The notes beneath the pieces are model-generated. The model ran no database searches and was not told the DNA's origin. It saw only the letters and a program-made list of their open reading frames with translations. Shown piece by piece: positions 35,960 through 44,789 of a stretch of 64,000 nucleotides of DNA; within the stretch, counting starts at the first letter, position 1, and every line of letters starts with the position of its first letter. Location of the stretch: contig NZ_CP042912.1 in assembly GCF_008087665.1 (NCBI RefSeq), forward strand, positions 3,968,001 through 4,032,000, written 5' to 3'. Source of the DNA: Mariniblastus fucicola. Lineage in GTDB: Bacteria; Planctomycetota; Planctomycetia; Pirellulales; Pirellulaceae. Position numbers and translations under genes: made by a program.

Positions 35960-37858
35960 CTATTCGACTTCGACCAATTCGGAAACCTGCCCGGCGGCAT
36001 TGAACCTGGCGGCGAAGAAATCACCGGCGAAGTTCTGGCCAAGGAACGTCCGGTTGCCAATCGACTGGAGGGCTCGATAGAAAACCCATTGCTGTTCGTC
36101 GACTTGGACGCGAAATGCAGCAGCAACTTCCGGGCGAACGATCTGCAATCCTTCGGCGACGGTCAGCGATCGCCAAGTCCGCTTTTTGTGACTGCGTTTC
36201 GGGTCGAGATCGATAAACATCGGGCTGTAAAGTGCTCCGCCAGACGACTGCAACTGAACCGCACGCTCAAGTCGCAGTTCGTGAACATTCCGCGTTTCAT
36301 CCTTGGATGCCGACAGTAAACCGCGGCATCGTTCGCTGGACCACTCGGGAAGCGAGATCGGCAATACAAGCGATTGAATGCCTTTGCCGTCAAGGCTGAG
36401 ATACAACTCTCGCGTCCCGTTCTCGCGGACCACATCGACACCTTTCGCCAGCGGAACCTTAAGGCGATAGTCGAGCTCGCCGGCACCGCTTTTGAATACC
36501 GCGTCGGCGAAGAACAGAAAGTGTTCCTGCTTGGAAAGCAGCAACTGTCGATACAACTTGAGATCTCCGCATTTGAGTTCGAGCTCCAAATAGCTGACCT
36601 CTTCATTGGAAAGTTCGCAGACGACTTCGAAGCTTGCGTCGCTCAGATCGACAGGCTGACCGTCGTCGCGAATTTCAAGAGCAAGTGCCCCCTGGATCAA
36701 TCGTTCGCGAGTCGAAACTTCCATCAAGCTATGCGGCGTGGAAAAATCGAGCGCCACCAACGGCGACTTTGGCAGCCATGAGCTTTTCAAAATCGCAGAT
36801 TCCGCCCACTCTGACACGCATCCCGGTTCGACAAAATCAACATCCCTGACCGACGCCTTCTTTTTCCCTTGTCGCTGCGTCAGGCCGCTGATCTCAGCGA
36901 GCCGGCGGGCACGTCCATCGGGATCGAGCTGCAGGACGAATTCGACGAACGATCGCTCGGACCGGGTCTGCGGCGACGCCCCGAGGACAGGGCGATGTTT
37001 GGGACCGTGCAGCCGAACGAACTGTTCAGGCACCCATTCCATCTGAGCGTAAAAGCTGGACCCGAGTTTGAAGTTGCAGGACTTGGCGAGCTGAATGCAG
37101 CGGGTCCATGACGCGGCCAAGGGAGCAAAATGCCTCAAGCAACACGCGTTCGGCCAGGCGTCCGAATCCAGCAACTCTCGAGTGACTTCGACAAACCGCT
37201 TCGCGGCCAGCTTGCCTTCTTTCTTGAACGGCTTGATCGCAATCAGCTGTGATGCAATCGTTAACGGCAGCTCAATCGCCAACCACTGATAAAGCAAAAC
37301 GGAATCCGGTTCGTCGGGATCGACGACATGCTCGATACTCTGCAACGACCGAATCACACGCTCGAAATGTTGATCGTTTCCGTCAAGGACGATGCTGCGC
37401 AGTCGACTTGCCACCAGCAACGCAGACAATGCAGCCAACAGCGGCAACTCGTTTGCACTTTCGGCGTCGGAAACTTCCTGAGTAAACGACTCCAGCCCAC
37501 TTTGCCGAAACGCATGGGCACTCGATGCGATTGATTCAGACAAGCTGGCTAACTGCTCAAACTCATGGTCGCTGGAGCCGCGTGAAACGACGTGCTCGAT
37601 CAGCGGCGCAACGTTTGAGACTAACTGATCGTCGAGTCCATAACAAAGCTGTTGAACAGACTTTTTCGATGTCCTGGCCAGCGGTTCTGTCTTGCGGACC
37701 TTTTTGGCTGTCTTGTGCCAATTCTCAGAAACGTCGTCGAGCCACTGATTCATTTGCGCATCATGATCCGCATTGGCTTCAGAGTCGATTCTCGACGGCT
37801 CGCTGAGCAATCGTTCAGTGGAAGATTGAGCCATATTTTGTGGTGAATTGGAGATCAT
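35960..37858 (-). CDS. Large cytoplasmic protein, weakly heparinase II/III-like C-terminus
   Basis: 632 residues from ATG 37858 (ATG 37834 is an alternative). No signal peptide. A charged N-terminal segment (WHKTAKKVRKTEPLARTSKK) precedes a helical middle part (LLAALSALLVASRLRSIVLD, CCLRHFAPLAASWTRCIQLA). The C-terminal 250 residues are beta-rich, with LYRQLLLSKQEHFLFFADAV, ALYSPMFIDLDPKRSHKKRT and YRALQSIGNRTFLGQNFAGD followed by FFAARFNAAGQVSELVEVE. The final segment recalls the closing strands of heparinase II/III sandwich domains, but the catalytic alpha-toroid motifs were not recognised. It is upstream of the YggS-type gene and probably cotranscribed. Confidence 0.6.
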   Translation of the reverse strand: MISNSPQNMAQSSTERLLSEPSRIDSEANADHDAQMNQWLDDVSENWHKTAKKVRKTEPLARTSKKSVQQLCYGLDDQLVSNVAPLIEHVVSRGSSDHEFEQLASLSESIASSAHAFRQSGLESFTQEVSDAESANELPLLAALSALLVASRLRSIVLDGNDQHFERVIRSLQSIEHVVDPDEPDSVLLYQWLAIELPLTIASQLIAIKPFKKEGKLAAKRFVEVTRELLDSDAWPNACCLRHFAPLAASWTRCIQLAKSCNFKLGSSFYAQMEWVPEQFVRLHGPKHRPVLGASPQTRSERSFVEFVLQLDPDGRARRLAEISGLTQRQGKKKASVRDVDFVEPGCVSEWAESAILKSSWLPKSPLVALDFSTPHSLMEVSTRERLIQGALALEIRDDGQPVDLSDASFEVVCELSNEEVSYLELELKCGDLKLYRQLLLSKQEHFLFFADAVFKSGAGELDYRLKVPLAKGVDVVRENGTRELYLSLDGKGIQSLVLPISLPEWSSERCRGLLSASKDETRNVHELRLERAVQLQSSGGALYSPMFIDLDPKRSHKKRTWRSLTVAEGLQIVRPEVAAAFRVQVDEQQWVFYRALQSIGNRTFLGQNFAGDFFAARFNAAGQVSELVEVE

Positions 37859-38038
37859 TTTATTTTGACCGTTACAAGGCAGGAGGGCCAATCATAACAA
37901 CAGGATTCCGAAATTCAGCAACCTTCGCGACAACTTTTTTACAGCGGTCATTTTGCTGCCGCAATCGAAATGGCTCATGACGATTCTTTGGACCACGCGT
38001 ATACTTCAGGGACTCATTTTTCGCACAAGGATTCAGAA

Positions 38039-38953
38039 ATGATCGCCAAACCTTCTCACCTCGCCATCCTTTTCATCGGCTTGCTGCTGACCTCGTTTGT
38101 TGGTTGTGCTGATGCTCGCCAGGACCGAAGCGAAATCCCGGCCACAATCGGGGAGGTCCAGGACGCGGATCCAGACACTCAGGATCCGGAAGAAAAACCT
38201 GCTGCAACGGTCGACAGCGGTTCGAAGTCGAACAAACTGGAATCGGCAAAGCCACCCAAGCAGGACTTGGTGACGCTGATGAAGAAAGAGGAAGAGGAGT
38301 TTGAGAAGCAGACGATTGAAATCCCAGGAACGTGGAAGCGACTGGGCAAAAACCACATATGGGTTGACCCAAAGAACAAACGGGTGATCGTTCGGGGAGC
38401 GATTTGTTTGCAGGAAGGCTTGCTGGAGATGTTCGCCTGTCCACGTCAAACCAAGGAGCATGAGGCAATCATTTCGGTCCATGCGAAAGCTCAGGAGGCC
38501 CATGCTTCGATGTTGGCAATCGGTATCAAACCGGGTAAACCGATGACCTGGGTAGAGGAGTACTTTCCAGTTGACGGTCCAGTGATCGACATTGAAATTT
38601 GGTGGACGGACAAAGATGGAAAGCTTGTCAAGCGACGGGCCCAGGACATGATTCGCAACACGGATACGGGCAAGGCGATGGCCAGCGATTTTGTATTCGG
38701 CGGTAGCAAAGAAATTTATGATCCGCACCACAAACGCAACGACTATCTGGCTGACTACGGCCCGATGATAAATGTCGCGAACCAGCCCGATGCAATGATC
38801 GACGTTTCGATCCAGAGCAGTGCCGAGGCCCAGGGTTCTCTGTTCGAGGCTTTCACAGAAAACGTGCCGCCCGTGAACACGAAGGTCTACGTAGTGCTGT
38901 CCGACAGCGGAAAACGAATCGCAGCCAAAAAGGGCAAGCCACAAACAAAGTAG
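38039..38953 (+). CDS. YdjY-domain lipoprotein
   Basis: 304 residues from ATG 38039. Lipoprotein signal LAILFIGLLLTSFVGCADAR, lipobox SFVGC, then a Lys/Pro linker. The YdjY-type region contains NHIWVDPKNKRVIVRGAICL, EGLLEMFACPRQTKEHEAII and HAKAQEAHASMLAIGIKPGK, a set common in planctomycete proteins of unknown role. The second half has IEIWWTDKDGKLVKRRAQDM and FVFGGSKEIYDPHHKRNDYL, ending VYVVLSDSGKRIAAKKGKP. Monocistronic, converging on the alkaline phosphatase gene. Confidence 0.82.
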   Translation: MIAKPSHLAILFIGLLLTSFVGCADARQDRSEIPATIGEVQDADPDTQDPEEKPAATVDSGSKSNKLESAKPPKQDLVTLMKKEEEEFEKQTIEIPGTWKRLGKNHIWVDPKNKRVIVRGAICLQEGLLEMFACPRQTKEHEAIISVHAKAQEAHASMLAIGIKPGKPMTWVEEYFPVDGPVIDIEIWWTDKDGKLVKRRAQDMIRNTDTGKAMASDFVFGGSKEIYDPHHKRNDYLADYGPMINVANQPDAMIDVSIQSSAEAQGSLFEAFTENVPPVNTKVYVVLSDSGKRIAAKKGKPQTK

Positions 38954-39016
38954 GCTCGTCAAGGCAGCCCGCCTGGCTTCCTCTCAAGCGGGTAATGGTT
39001 TGAGCAGCTCAGCCCC

Positions 39017-39080
39017 GTCCAACCCAAGCCTTGTCCAACCCAAGCCTTGTCCAACCCAAGCCTTGTCCAATCCAAGTCCT
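39017..39080. repeat. 16-base tandem repeat, four units
   Basis: The unit GTCCAACCCAAGCCTT is repeated at 39017, 39033 and 39049 without change, with a fourth, degenerate copy at 39065-39080 (GTCCAATCCAAGTCCT). It lies between the stop of the YdjY-type gene and the inverted repeat at 39133. Confidence 0.9.
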
Positions 39081-39132
39081 CACCTCGCGGACGGTCAACG
39101 ATGCAAAGGGGCGGTCTGGTTAAAAACTAAGA

Positions 39133-39261
39133 CCAGGCACTGTTTGACAAATTGATTTTCATGTCGTCAACGCGGCAGCGGCGAGGCGCTATCCGCTGAT
39201 AAAAAGCGCAACGGACCGGCGGCTAATGCCTTGCCGGCCACATTTATCAAACAGTGCCTGG
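39133..39261. repeat. 129-base nested inverted repeat, MITE- or REP-like
   Basis: Outer arms CCAGGCACTGTTTGA (39133-39147) and TCAAACAGTGCCTGG (39247-39261) are perfect 15-base inverted repeats. Inside, CGGCGAGGCGCTATCCGC near 39179 is an imperfect inverse of GGCGGCTAATGCCTTGCCG near 39220, so the whole element can fold as one long hairpin. It occupies the gap between convergent genes, 15 bases after the alkaline phosphatase stop, and could act as a two-way terminator. No transposase gene is present. Confidence 0.75.
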
Positions 39262-39275
39262 CTCGTGCCTAGCAA

Positions 39276-40973
39276 CTACTTCTTGCCCGTCAACGCTTCC
39301 GGGTTATCCAGCACCATCATGTGGCCATGGTCGGCCGTCATGATCAGAGCCGTATCTTCCCAGCTGCTGTTTTTCTCAACCCACTGCACGATTTTGCCAA
39401 AGGCTTCATCCGCACTGAGAACCGCGCCGATCGAATCGTCAATGTTGTTGTTGTGGTTGGCCCAGTCGATATCTCCCGACTCAACCATCAGCCAAAACCC
39501 TTTCCTGGAACCACTTTGCTTGTAGCTTTCAAGAACATCCAACGCCGCGACTGCCATTTCGGCAAGCTTCGGATTCTCGCCCAGTTCTTCTTTCGAATAG
39601 CGATCAGCCTGACTTTTGCCGCGTGTCGGGTCATAATTTCCATCAGCGGTTTGATATGGAAGATGACCGCCAGACCCGCCGAAAAACCCGAACAGCCGGT
39701 TGCCGTCGGTGGCTGCCAACAGAGCCGCGTCGGCAAGCAACTGAGCACCGTCTTCTCCGGGATGCCGTTGAACGACGAAATACTTACCACCGTTGTCGAC
39801 GTCGATTTCGTTCAGGTCCGCTTCGGCCAGGTACTTGTTCCCTGGCACAAAATTGGTGCCCTGTTTTTTGAAATCGTCTTCTTTGACTTCACCCCAGCCA
39901 CCGCCGATCAGAACATCGACACCGACGAGAGGTTGCTTTCGATGTGACGCCGATCGCAAGCCCAGCAAGTCACGAGTTATGTCTTGGTAGTCGTTGCGAT
40001 TCACGTTGTGTGCGTAAGCAGCACCGGGCGTGGCGTGACTGATTGGGACGCTGCTAACAACGCCGATCGCGTACCCCTGTTCCTGGCATTCATGGGCGAT
40101 CGATGTCAGTTGTTTCCCGTCGGGTCCGACGTTGATCGAGCCGTTGAACGTTTTCTTGCCTGTCGTCATCGAAGTCGCCGACGAAGCCGAGTCTGTGTAC
40201 GCGTGCCCCTTGCTGGCGGATTTTCCCAACAGGTATCCGGGATCCGCTGGACGACTCCACGGCGTCTTTCCACCAAGCTCCGGCGAATAGCCACCGGAAG
40301 GTTCGTCGACCGAAGAAACCAACTGGCTGTCGACATCAAAGTCAGCACTTTTTGCGTACGGACTGGTCACCACATAGCCAAAGCTGGAACTCTTGGCCTT
40401 GTAATCCAGAAACGTCAACCCGCGGCCCTGGCCTTTGGTGTAGGTCACCTTTTTATTTTTATAGATCGAAGCCGCCTGAGTTGTGTTCCAGTCCATGCCG
40501 TCACAAACGAACAGGATGACGTTCTTCTTGCCAGATTCGATCGCGTCTTTCTGCAAACGATAGATATCGGTTTGATCAAAATAACTGGCCGATCGGTTAT
40601 ACGTATCTCGTGGTACGTGGCCGTAGAGTTTTTCGAGCTTTTCCTTGTTGCGATAAATGCTCTCTTTACCGCGATATTTCTTCAGTGAAATCCCGAACGT
40701 GTAAACGGGAATCAACCGATTTGAATGGTTGGTCCAGTTCGAGAATTTGTCTTTGCGATCGCCCCAGTGGATCCAGTCCGCGGACTCCGAATCTACAGCT
40801 TCGAACTGCATTTGCCGCAAAAAGTCAGTCGACTCGATTGCGTCCGGTTTGGCGGTATCTTCAACGTCCTGTTGGGCACAAACGGGTGCTGATGACAATG
40901 CAGATAACAGCAACATCAGCACGCCCAGCACGGTGAAGCGTTTGTTTTCAAAGTTTGCGGGTGCGAGTATCAT
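39276..40973 (-). CDS. Alkaline phosphatase (PhoA-superfamily)
   Basis: 565-residue secreted metallo-phosphomonoesterase releasing phosphate from organic esters. Signal sequence VLGVLMLLLSALSSAPVCAQ. Catalytic landmarks: NVILFVCDGMDWNTTQAASI (metal Asp), YTDSASSATSMTTGKKTFNG (nucleophile Ser region), MVESGDIDWANHNNN and IMTADHGHMMVLDNPEAL (metal Asp/His). ATG 40973 has AAGG about 6 bases upstream. Length is within the range of bacterial alkaline phosphatases with inserts. Likely phosphate-regulated, but I saw no clear Pho box. Confidence 0.93.
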   Translation of the reverse strand: MILAPANFENKRFTVLGVLMLLLSALSSAPVCAQQDVEDTAKPDAIESTDFLRQMQFEAVDSESADWIHWGDRKDKFSNWTNHSNRLIPVYTFGISLKKYRGKESIYRNKEKLEKLYGHVPRDTYNRSASYFDQTDIYRLQKDAIESGKKNVILFVCDGMDWNTTQAASIYKNKKVTYTKGQGRGLTFLDYKAKSSSFGYVVTSPYAKSADFDVDSQLVSSVDEPSGGYSPELGGKTPWSRPADPGYLLGKSASKGHAYTDSASSATSMTTGKKTFNGSINVGPDGKQLTSIAHECQEQGYAIGVVSSVPISHATPGAAYAHNVNRNDYQDITRDLLGLRSASHRKQPLVGVDVLIGGGWGEVKEDDFKKQGTNFVPGNKYLAEADLNEIDVDNGGKYFVVQRHPGEDGAQLLADAALLAATDGNRLFGFFGGSGGHLPYQTADGNYDPTRGKSQADRYSKEELGENPKLAEMAVAALDVLESYKQSGSRKGFWLMVESGDIDWANHNNNIDDSIGAVLSADEAFGKIVQWVEKNSSWEDTALIMTADHGHMMVLDNPEALTGKK

Positions 40974-41073
40974 GGTGGCCTTGCGGGAAAACAAATTGGC
41001 GAAACAAAACTATAGTCAATCAACTCCCTCAGTCGATGCCCTATCTTCACGTCACATTATAGCGAGCGACTCT

Positions 41074-42201
41074 GTGAGCCAAACCATCAATGCCCTCCGT
41101 CTGCACAGCAGCAATCCGATCAAGCCAGGTGCAGAAGATCTGACGGCGAATCTTGCGGTCGAATCTGTTGAACTGCCTGACCCGGGCGTCGGCGAAGTCC
41201 TTGTTCAGCCACTGTATGTCGGCATCTGCGGTTCGGATAACAGTGCCAGTCTGGCAAAGCCCAATTTTGATTGGGTCGAGCGACCACGAACGATCGGGCA
41301 CGAGTGCAGCGGACGAATTGTCGCATTCGGTCCGGACACCGAGAACGCGGTTTCACACAATCTTAAAGTCGGTGATGAAATCTGCATCGTTCCCATGCGA
41401 GGCTGTGGCGACGATCGCTGTCGTGGCTGCCGTCGCGGTCGTCCAAACTATTGCCGCAAAAAGAAAATCTTTGGCTTCCATCGGGACGGTGCGATGGCTG
41501 AAAAAATGGTCGTCAACGTCGAACGCTGCATGCCGCTGCGACACGGATTGACGCCGCTGCAGGGTGCCGTCGTCGAGCCATTGTCCGTTGCAGTGCAGGG
41601 AATTCATCGCAAATGCAACATTCAGCCCGGGATGGACGTGGTCGTTTCCGGCTGCGGAATCATTGGGATGATGACAGCCGAATTGGCGAAAGCCGCGGGG
41701 GCTCGCGTAGCCGTTACCGGACTTGAGAACGATCGCAACGTGCGTTTGAAATTGGCCGAAGAACGCGGTTTCATCCCGATCGTCGTCAGCGCCGACCAGC
41801 CGCTGCACACTCAGCTGAAAAATGGCATCGAGGACCTTAACGGCGTCCGCTTCGGCGACGAGTATGAAGACGGTACCGTCGATACGTTAATCGAGTGCTC
41901 AGGTGCGCCACCGGCACTCGGATCGGCAGGACTTTCGGTGCAACTTGAAGGCACGATCTGCGTCATCGCGACTTTCGGCAGCGACGTAACTTTCCAGGCA
42001 ACTGCTTTCGTGCGTAGCGGCCAGACGATGACCGGAGTCATGGGCTCGAATCGGGAAGACTTTGAGAACGCCCAGACGTTGCTGGCCCGCGGCGTTTTCC
42101 CAGTCGACGTTTACTCCAAAGAGTACGCTTTTGAAAATGCCATTCAGGCGATGCATGATTCAATTTCGGCTCAAACTACCAAGGCGATCCTCAAGGTTTG
42201 A
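41074..42201 (+). CDS. Zinc-dependent alcohol/polyol dehydrogenase, glucose-dehydrogenase-like
   Basis: About 375 residues from GTG 41074; the frame is open much further upstream, so the start is uncertain. Medium-chain dehydrogenase: VGICGSDNSAS (catalytic zinc Cys), RTIGHECSGRIVAFG (GHE), a structural-zinc cluster CGDDRCRGCRRGRPNYC, the proton-relay/EPLSVAVQG region and the Rossmann loop VVSGCGIIGMMTAELAKAAG. The GRPNYC-type loop and EPLSV resemble archaeal glucose dehydrogenase and related sugar dehydrogenases. Followed after 91 bases by an NAD-dependent epimerase, so a sugar substrate is plausible. Confidence 0.85.
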   Translation: MSQTINALRLHSSNPIKPGAEDLTANLAVESVELPDPGVGEVLVQPLYVGICGSDNSASLAKPNFDWVERPRTIGHECSGRIVAFGPDTENAVSHNLKVGDEICIVPMRGCGDDRCRGCRRGRPNYCRKKKIFGFHRDGAMAEKMVVNVERCMPLRHGLTPLQGAVVEPLSVAVQGIHRKCNIQPGMDVVVSGCGIIGMMTAELAKAAGARVAVTGLENDRNVRLKLAEERGFIPIVVSADQPLHTQLKNGIEDLNGVRFGDEYEDGTVDTLIECSGAPPALGSAGLSVQLEGTICVIATFGSDVTFQATAFVRSGQTMTGVMGSNREDFENAQTLLARGVFPVDVYSKEYAFENAIQAMHDSISAQTTKAILKV

Positions 42202-42292
42202 GCAACGATATCGCATTGCGTAGGCGTCGCCTCTGGCGCCTTCGGCGGCTCTCGACTTGCAAGTCAATTTCAACATTCCACTCGAATTCATC

Positions 42293-43318
42293 ATGTCAAA
42301 AATTTTCATCACTGGCGGCACCGGTTGCATTGGGGCTTCCGCGATTCACAATCTGCTAACCCACTACGGTTCGGAGATTGAGTCCATCATCATCGTCTCG
42401 CGGACCGGTGATCCCAAACTGATGAAAATTTGGCTGGGCGATTCGATCGACGAACTGGTCGAATCTGGAAAGCTACAGTTCGTCGCCGTCGATATCGGAG
42501 ACAGTGATGCGCTGGAGAAAGCACTTCAGGAGCACCAACCTACTCACATCATGCATCTTGGTGCACTCCAATCGCCCGATTGCGATTCGACGCCGGCGAA
42601 AGGCGTGGAGATCAATGTGCTGGGAACGTTGAACCTGTTCGCAGCGGTCGAAAAACTGGAAACGAAAGTCGAGCGGTTTGTGTTCGCCAGCTCTGCGGCT
42701 GTTTACGGCAAGCGTTCGATGTACGCGGGCGATATCATCCCTGAAAGCGAAACGTTGGCCCCGCCAAATTATTACGGAGTCTGGAAAGTTGCTGGAGAGC
42801 ATCTGGCGGCTTTGTTCCACGAACGCAGTGGCATCCCAACAGTTTCCTTGCGGCTGAACACAACTTACGGCCCGGGCCGCGACCGTGGAAAGACGTCGGC
42901 TCCAACGGTTGCCCTGAAGTCGATCGCACTCGGTTCGCACGACGGGAAATCAATCGCATTCAGGATGCCGTATCAGGGACGCGAGAATTATCACTACGTG
43001 GAGGATGTGGGGGCTCACTTCGCAGGCGTCTGCATGTTGCCGTTTGAAGGCTGCGAGGCGTTCAACATCAAAGGCAAGACGATTCCAGTGACTGAGTTTC
43101 TTGAGATCGCGTCGAGTGTTGCGACCGAGTTGGGAATGAACGAAATTGACCTTGGCGTGGAAGAGGATGCTTCGCCAAACCTGTTCATCTGTGATTTGGA
43201 TGACCAGAAAGTCGACGCCGCGTTTCCGGGTTTGCCCAAGACGCCGATCGAGGTCGGAGTTCGCAAATCGCTGGAGACATTCCAGAAGCATGCCGCTGCG
43301 GGCGAACTGAAACTATAA
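42293..43318 (+). CDS. NAD-dependent epimerase/dehydratase (extended SDR)
   Basis: 341 residues from ATG 42293. Rossmann motif IFITGGTGCIGASAIHNLL, adenine-pocket VAVDIGDSD, catalytic Ser/Thr region FVFASSAAVYGKRSMYAGD and YYGVWKVAGEHLAAL (Tyr-xxx-Lys). SLRLNTTYGPGRDRGKTSAP and YHYVEDVGAHFAGVCMLPF are typical of UDP-sugar epimerases and reductases. Likely modifies a nucleotide sugar or a free sugar acid; substrate not fixed by sequence. Between a sugar-dehydrogenase-like gene and a glycosyltransferase. Confidence 0.88.
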   Translation: MSKIFITGGTGCIGASAIHNLLTHYGSEIESIIIVSRTGDPKLMKIWLGDSIDELVESGKLQFVAVDIGDSDALEKALQEHQPTHIMHLGALQSPDCDSTPAKGVEINVLGTLNLFAAVEKLETKVERFVFASSAAVYGKRSMYAGDIIPESETLAPPNYYGVWKVAGEHLAALFHERSGIPTVSLRLNTTYGPGRDRGKTSAPTVALKSIALGSHDGKSIAFRMPYQGRENYHYVEDVGAHFAGVCMLPFEGCEAFNIKGKTIPVTEFLEIASSVATELGMNEIDLGVEEDASPNLFICDLDDQKVDAAFPGLPKTPIEVGVRKSLETFQKHAAAGELKL

Positions 43319-43421
43319 GCCAGCGACGGTTTGACTTCACGTGGCGTTTGCTTTTCTTCACTACTCCTGCGGACGTCGGCTGCAAATCACGTGTCCCAAA
43401 CAGGCTTGGTCAACCGCGGCT

Positions 43422-44648
43422 TCAGACCGTTTCTGGAACTGCCACTGTTCTGGATACGGGATTTTCTTCAGGCATGTCAACGGGCGCCCGGCCGGAAATG
43501 GCTCGGACCGCGTTGCAGAATTGATGAGCAGAAAACTGCGGTGAAACGTGCGACACAGCGTCTCTGGCTGCCACGCTCATCTGAGCCAACTCACTTGTTG
43601 GTGTTTCCAACGCTCGGTCGATCGCGTCCTCAACGGACAACGGCTCCCGCGGATCAAATACCCATCCGTTTTCATTGTCGGTCACCGTCGCCTCGACCGA
43701 TTGAGCCAGCACGCTGCCGAGCACCGGCAGCCCGGAACGCATCGCTTCTGTCGGCACCAATCCCCATTCGTCGCCGAGAGTCGGGAACACGCAAATGTCC
43801 GAATCGCGATACGCCTCCGACAATTGCCCCGGACCACAGTTGCCCAACATGCGGATCTGCAAACGGTCTGACTGTAGCGCCAAAACGTCTTCTGCGAGAT
43901 CACCTTCGCCAGCAATTGAAAGCGTGACCGTTTTCGCGTCATCGCAAACGTTCAAGCGATTCGCCAGCGATCTCGCGAACGGCAAAATGTTCTTTCGCTC
44001 GTTGATACTGCCGCAATAGATCATGTTGCGATGATCATCGTTTGAGAAACGCTGAACACCGTCGAAAGTTTTTTCTTCGTCGATGCAATAAGGGAAATGG
44101 AACAACTGGTTTTCATCGAAACCAATCTGATTCAAATAGCGATGACAGCTCGGACCATTGTAAGTCGCGAAATCGACTCGGCCGCGCACGAACCGTCTCA
44201 GCATTCTGCGGGCAGGTCCTCGTTCCTGTTCGATATGCTCTGCCATGTTGCCAACCATTACCAACGGCACACGACGACGCAACATTCGAAACAGCCCGCA
44301 GAGCGCCGTCCGCATTCCCATTTCATAGCTGAAAACGATGTCGGGATTGAGCCGCCGAAGTTGGCCTACCGTATCGATCGGCACATGGATGAAGTTGGGC
44401 TCTTCAAACCCGGTTGAATGTCGCGCCTTCGCCGTGTGCATCCAGTTCTTCTGGATCGTCACGTCGAGGTCTCCCCATTCTGCCGACCAGCTTCGGTCTG
44501 GTTCCATATCGGTCGAAAGCAGCAACGTAAGCTTGCCAACGTGCTTTGCAACTTCACGATACACCAATGCGTGATGCCGCCGCAGGTAATTCGTCAGCAC
44601 GACAACGTGAGCGTCTTCGATCGAAGGCAAATTTGGAAAATTGCGCAT
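43422..44648 (-). CDS. Glycosyltransferase, GT4-like
   Basis: 408-residue GT-B fold glycosyltransferase. N-terminal domain: AHVVVLTNYLRRHHALVYRE and PDIVFSYEMGMRTALCGL. C-terminal nucleotide-sugar domain: MIYCGSINERKNILPFAR, TLSIAGEGDLAEDVLAL and ICVFPTLGDEWGLVPTEAMR followed by SGLPVLGS, the EX7E-type donor loop. No membrane segment; predicted to add sugars to a glycan or lipid carrier at the inner membrane. Converges on the epimerase with 103 bases between. Confidence 0.9.
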   Translation of the reverse strand: MRNFPNLPSIEDAHVVVLTNYLRRHHALVYREVAKHVGKLTLLLSTDMEPDRSWSAEWGDLDVTIQKNWMHTAKARHSTGFEEPNFIHVPIDTVGQLRRLNPDIVFSYEMGMRTALCGLFRMLRRRVPLVMVGNMAEHIEQERGPARRMLRRFVRGRVDFATYNGPSCHRYLNQIGFDENQLFHFPYCIDEEKTFDGVQRFSNDDHRNMIYCGSINERKNILPFARSLANRLNVCDDAKTVTLSIAGEGDLAEDVLALQSDRLQIRMLGNCGPGQLSEAYRDSDICVFPTLGDEWGLVPTEAMRSGLPVLGSVLAQSVEATVTDNENGWVFDPREPLSVEDAIDRALETPTSELAQMSVAARDAVSHVSPQFSAHQFCNAVRAISGRAPVDMPEENPVSRTVAVPETV

Positions 44649-44789
44649 TGCGTTTTTGTCAAGTTTTGGGTCGGTGGGAAGTGGTGACGCAGCAGGAAGG
44701 TGTTGCGACCGTCGATGGCATCGCCGAATTCGCAGGCGTATAGTATGGCCGTTTTCGCGGGCAGGAAATGTTAAAAATCGAATATCGAT

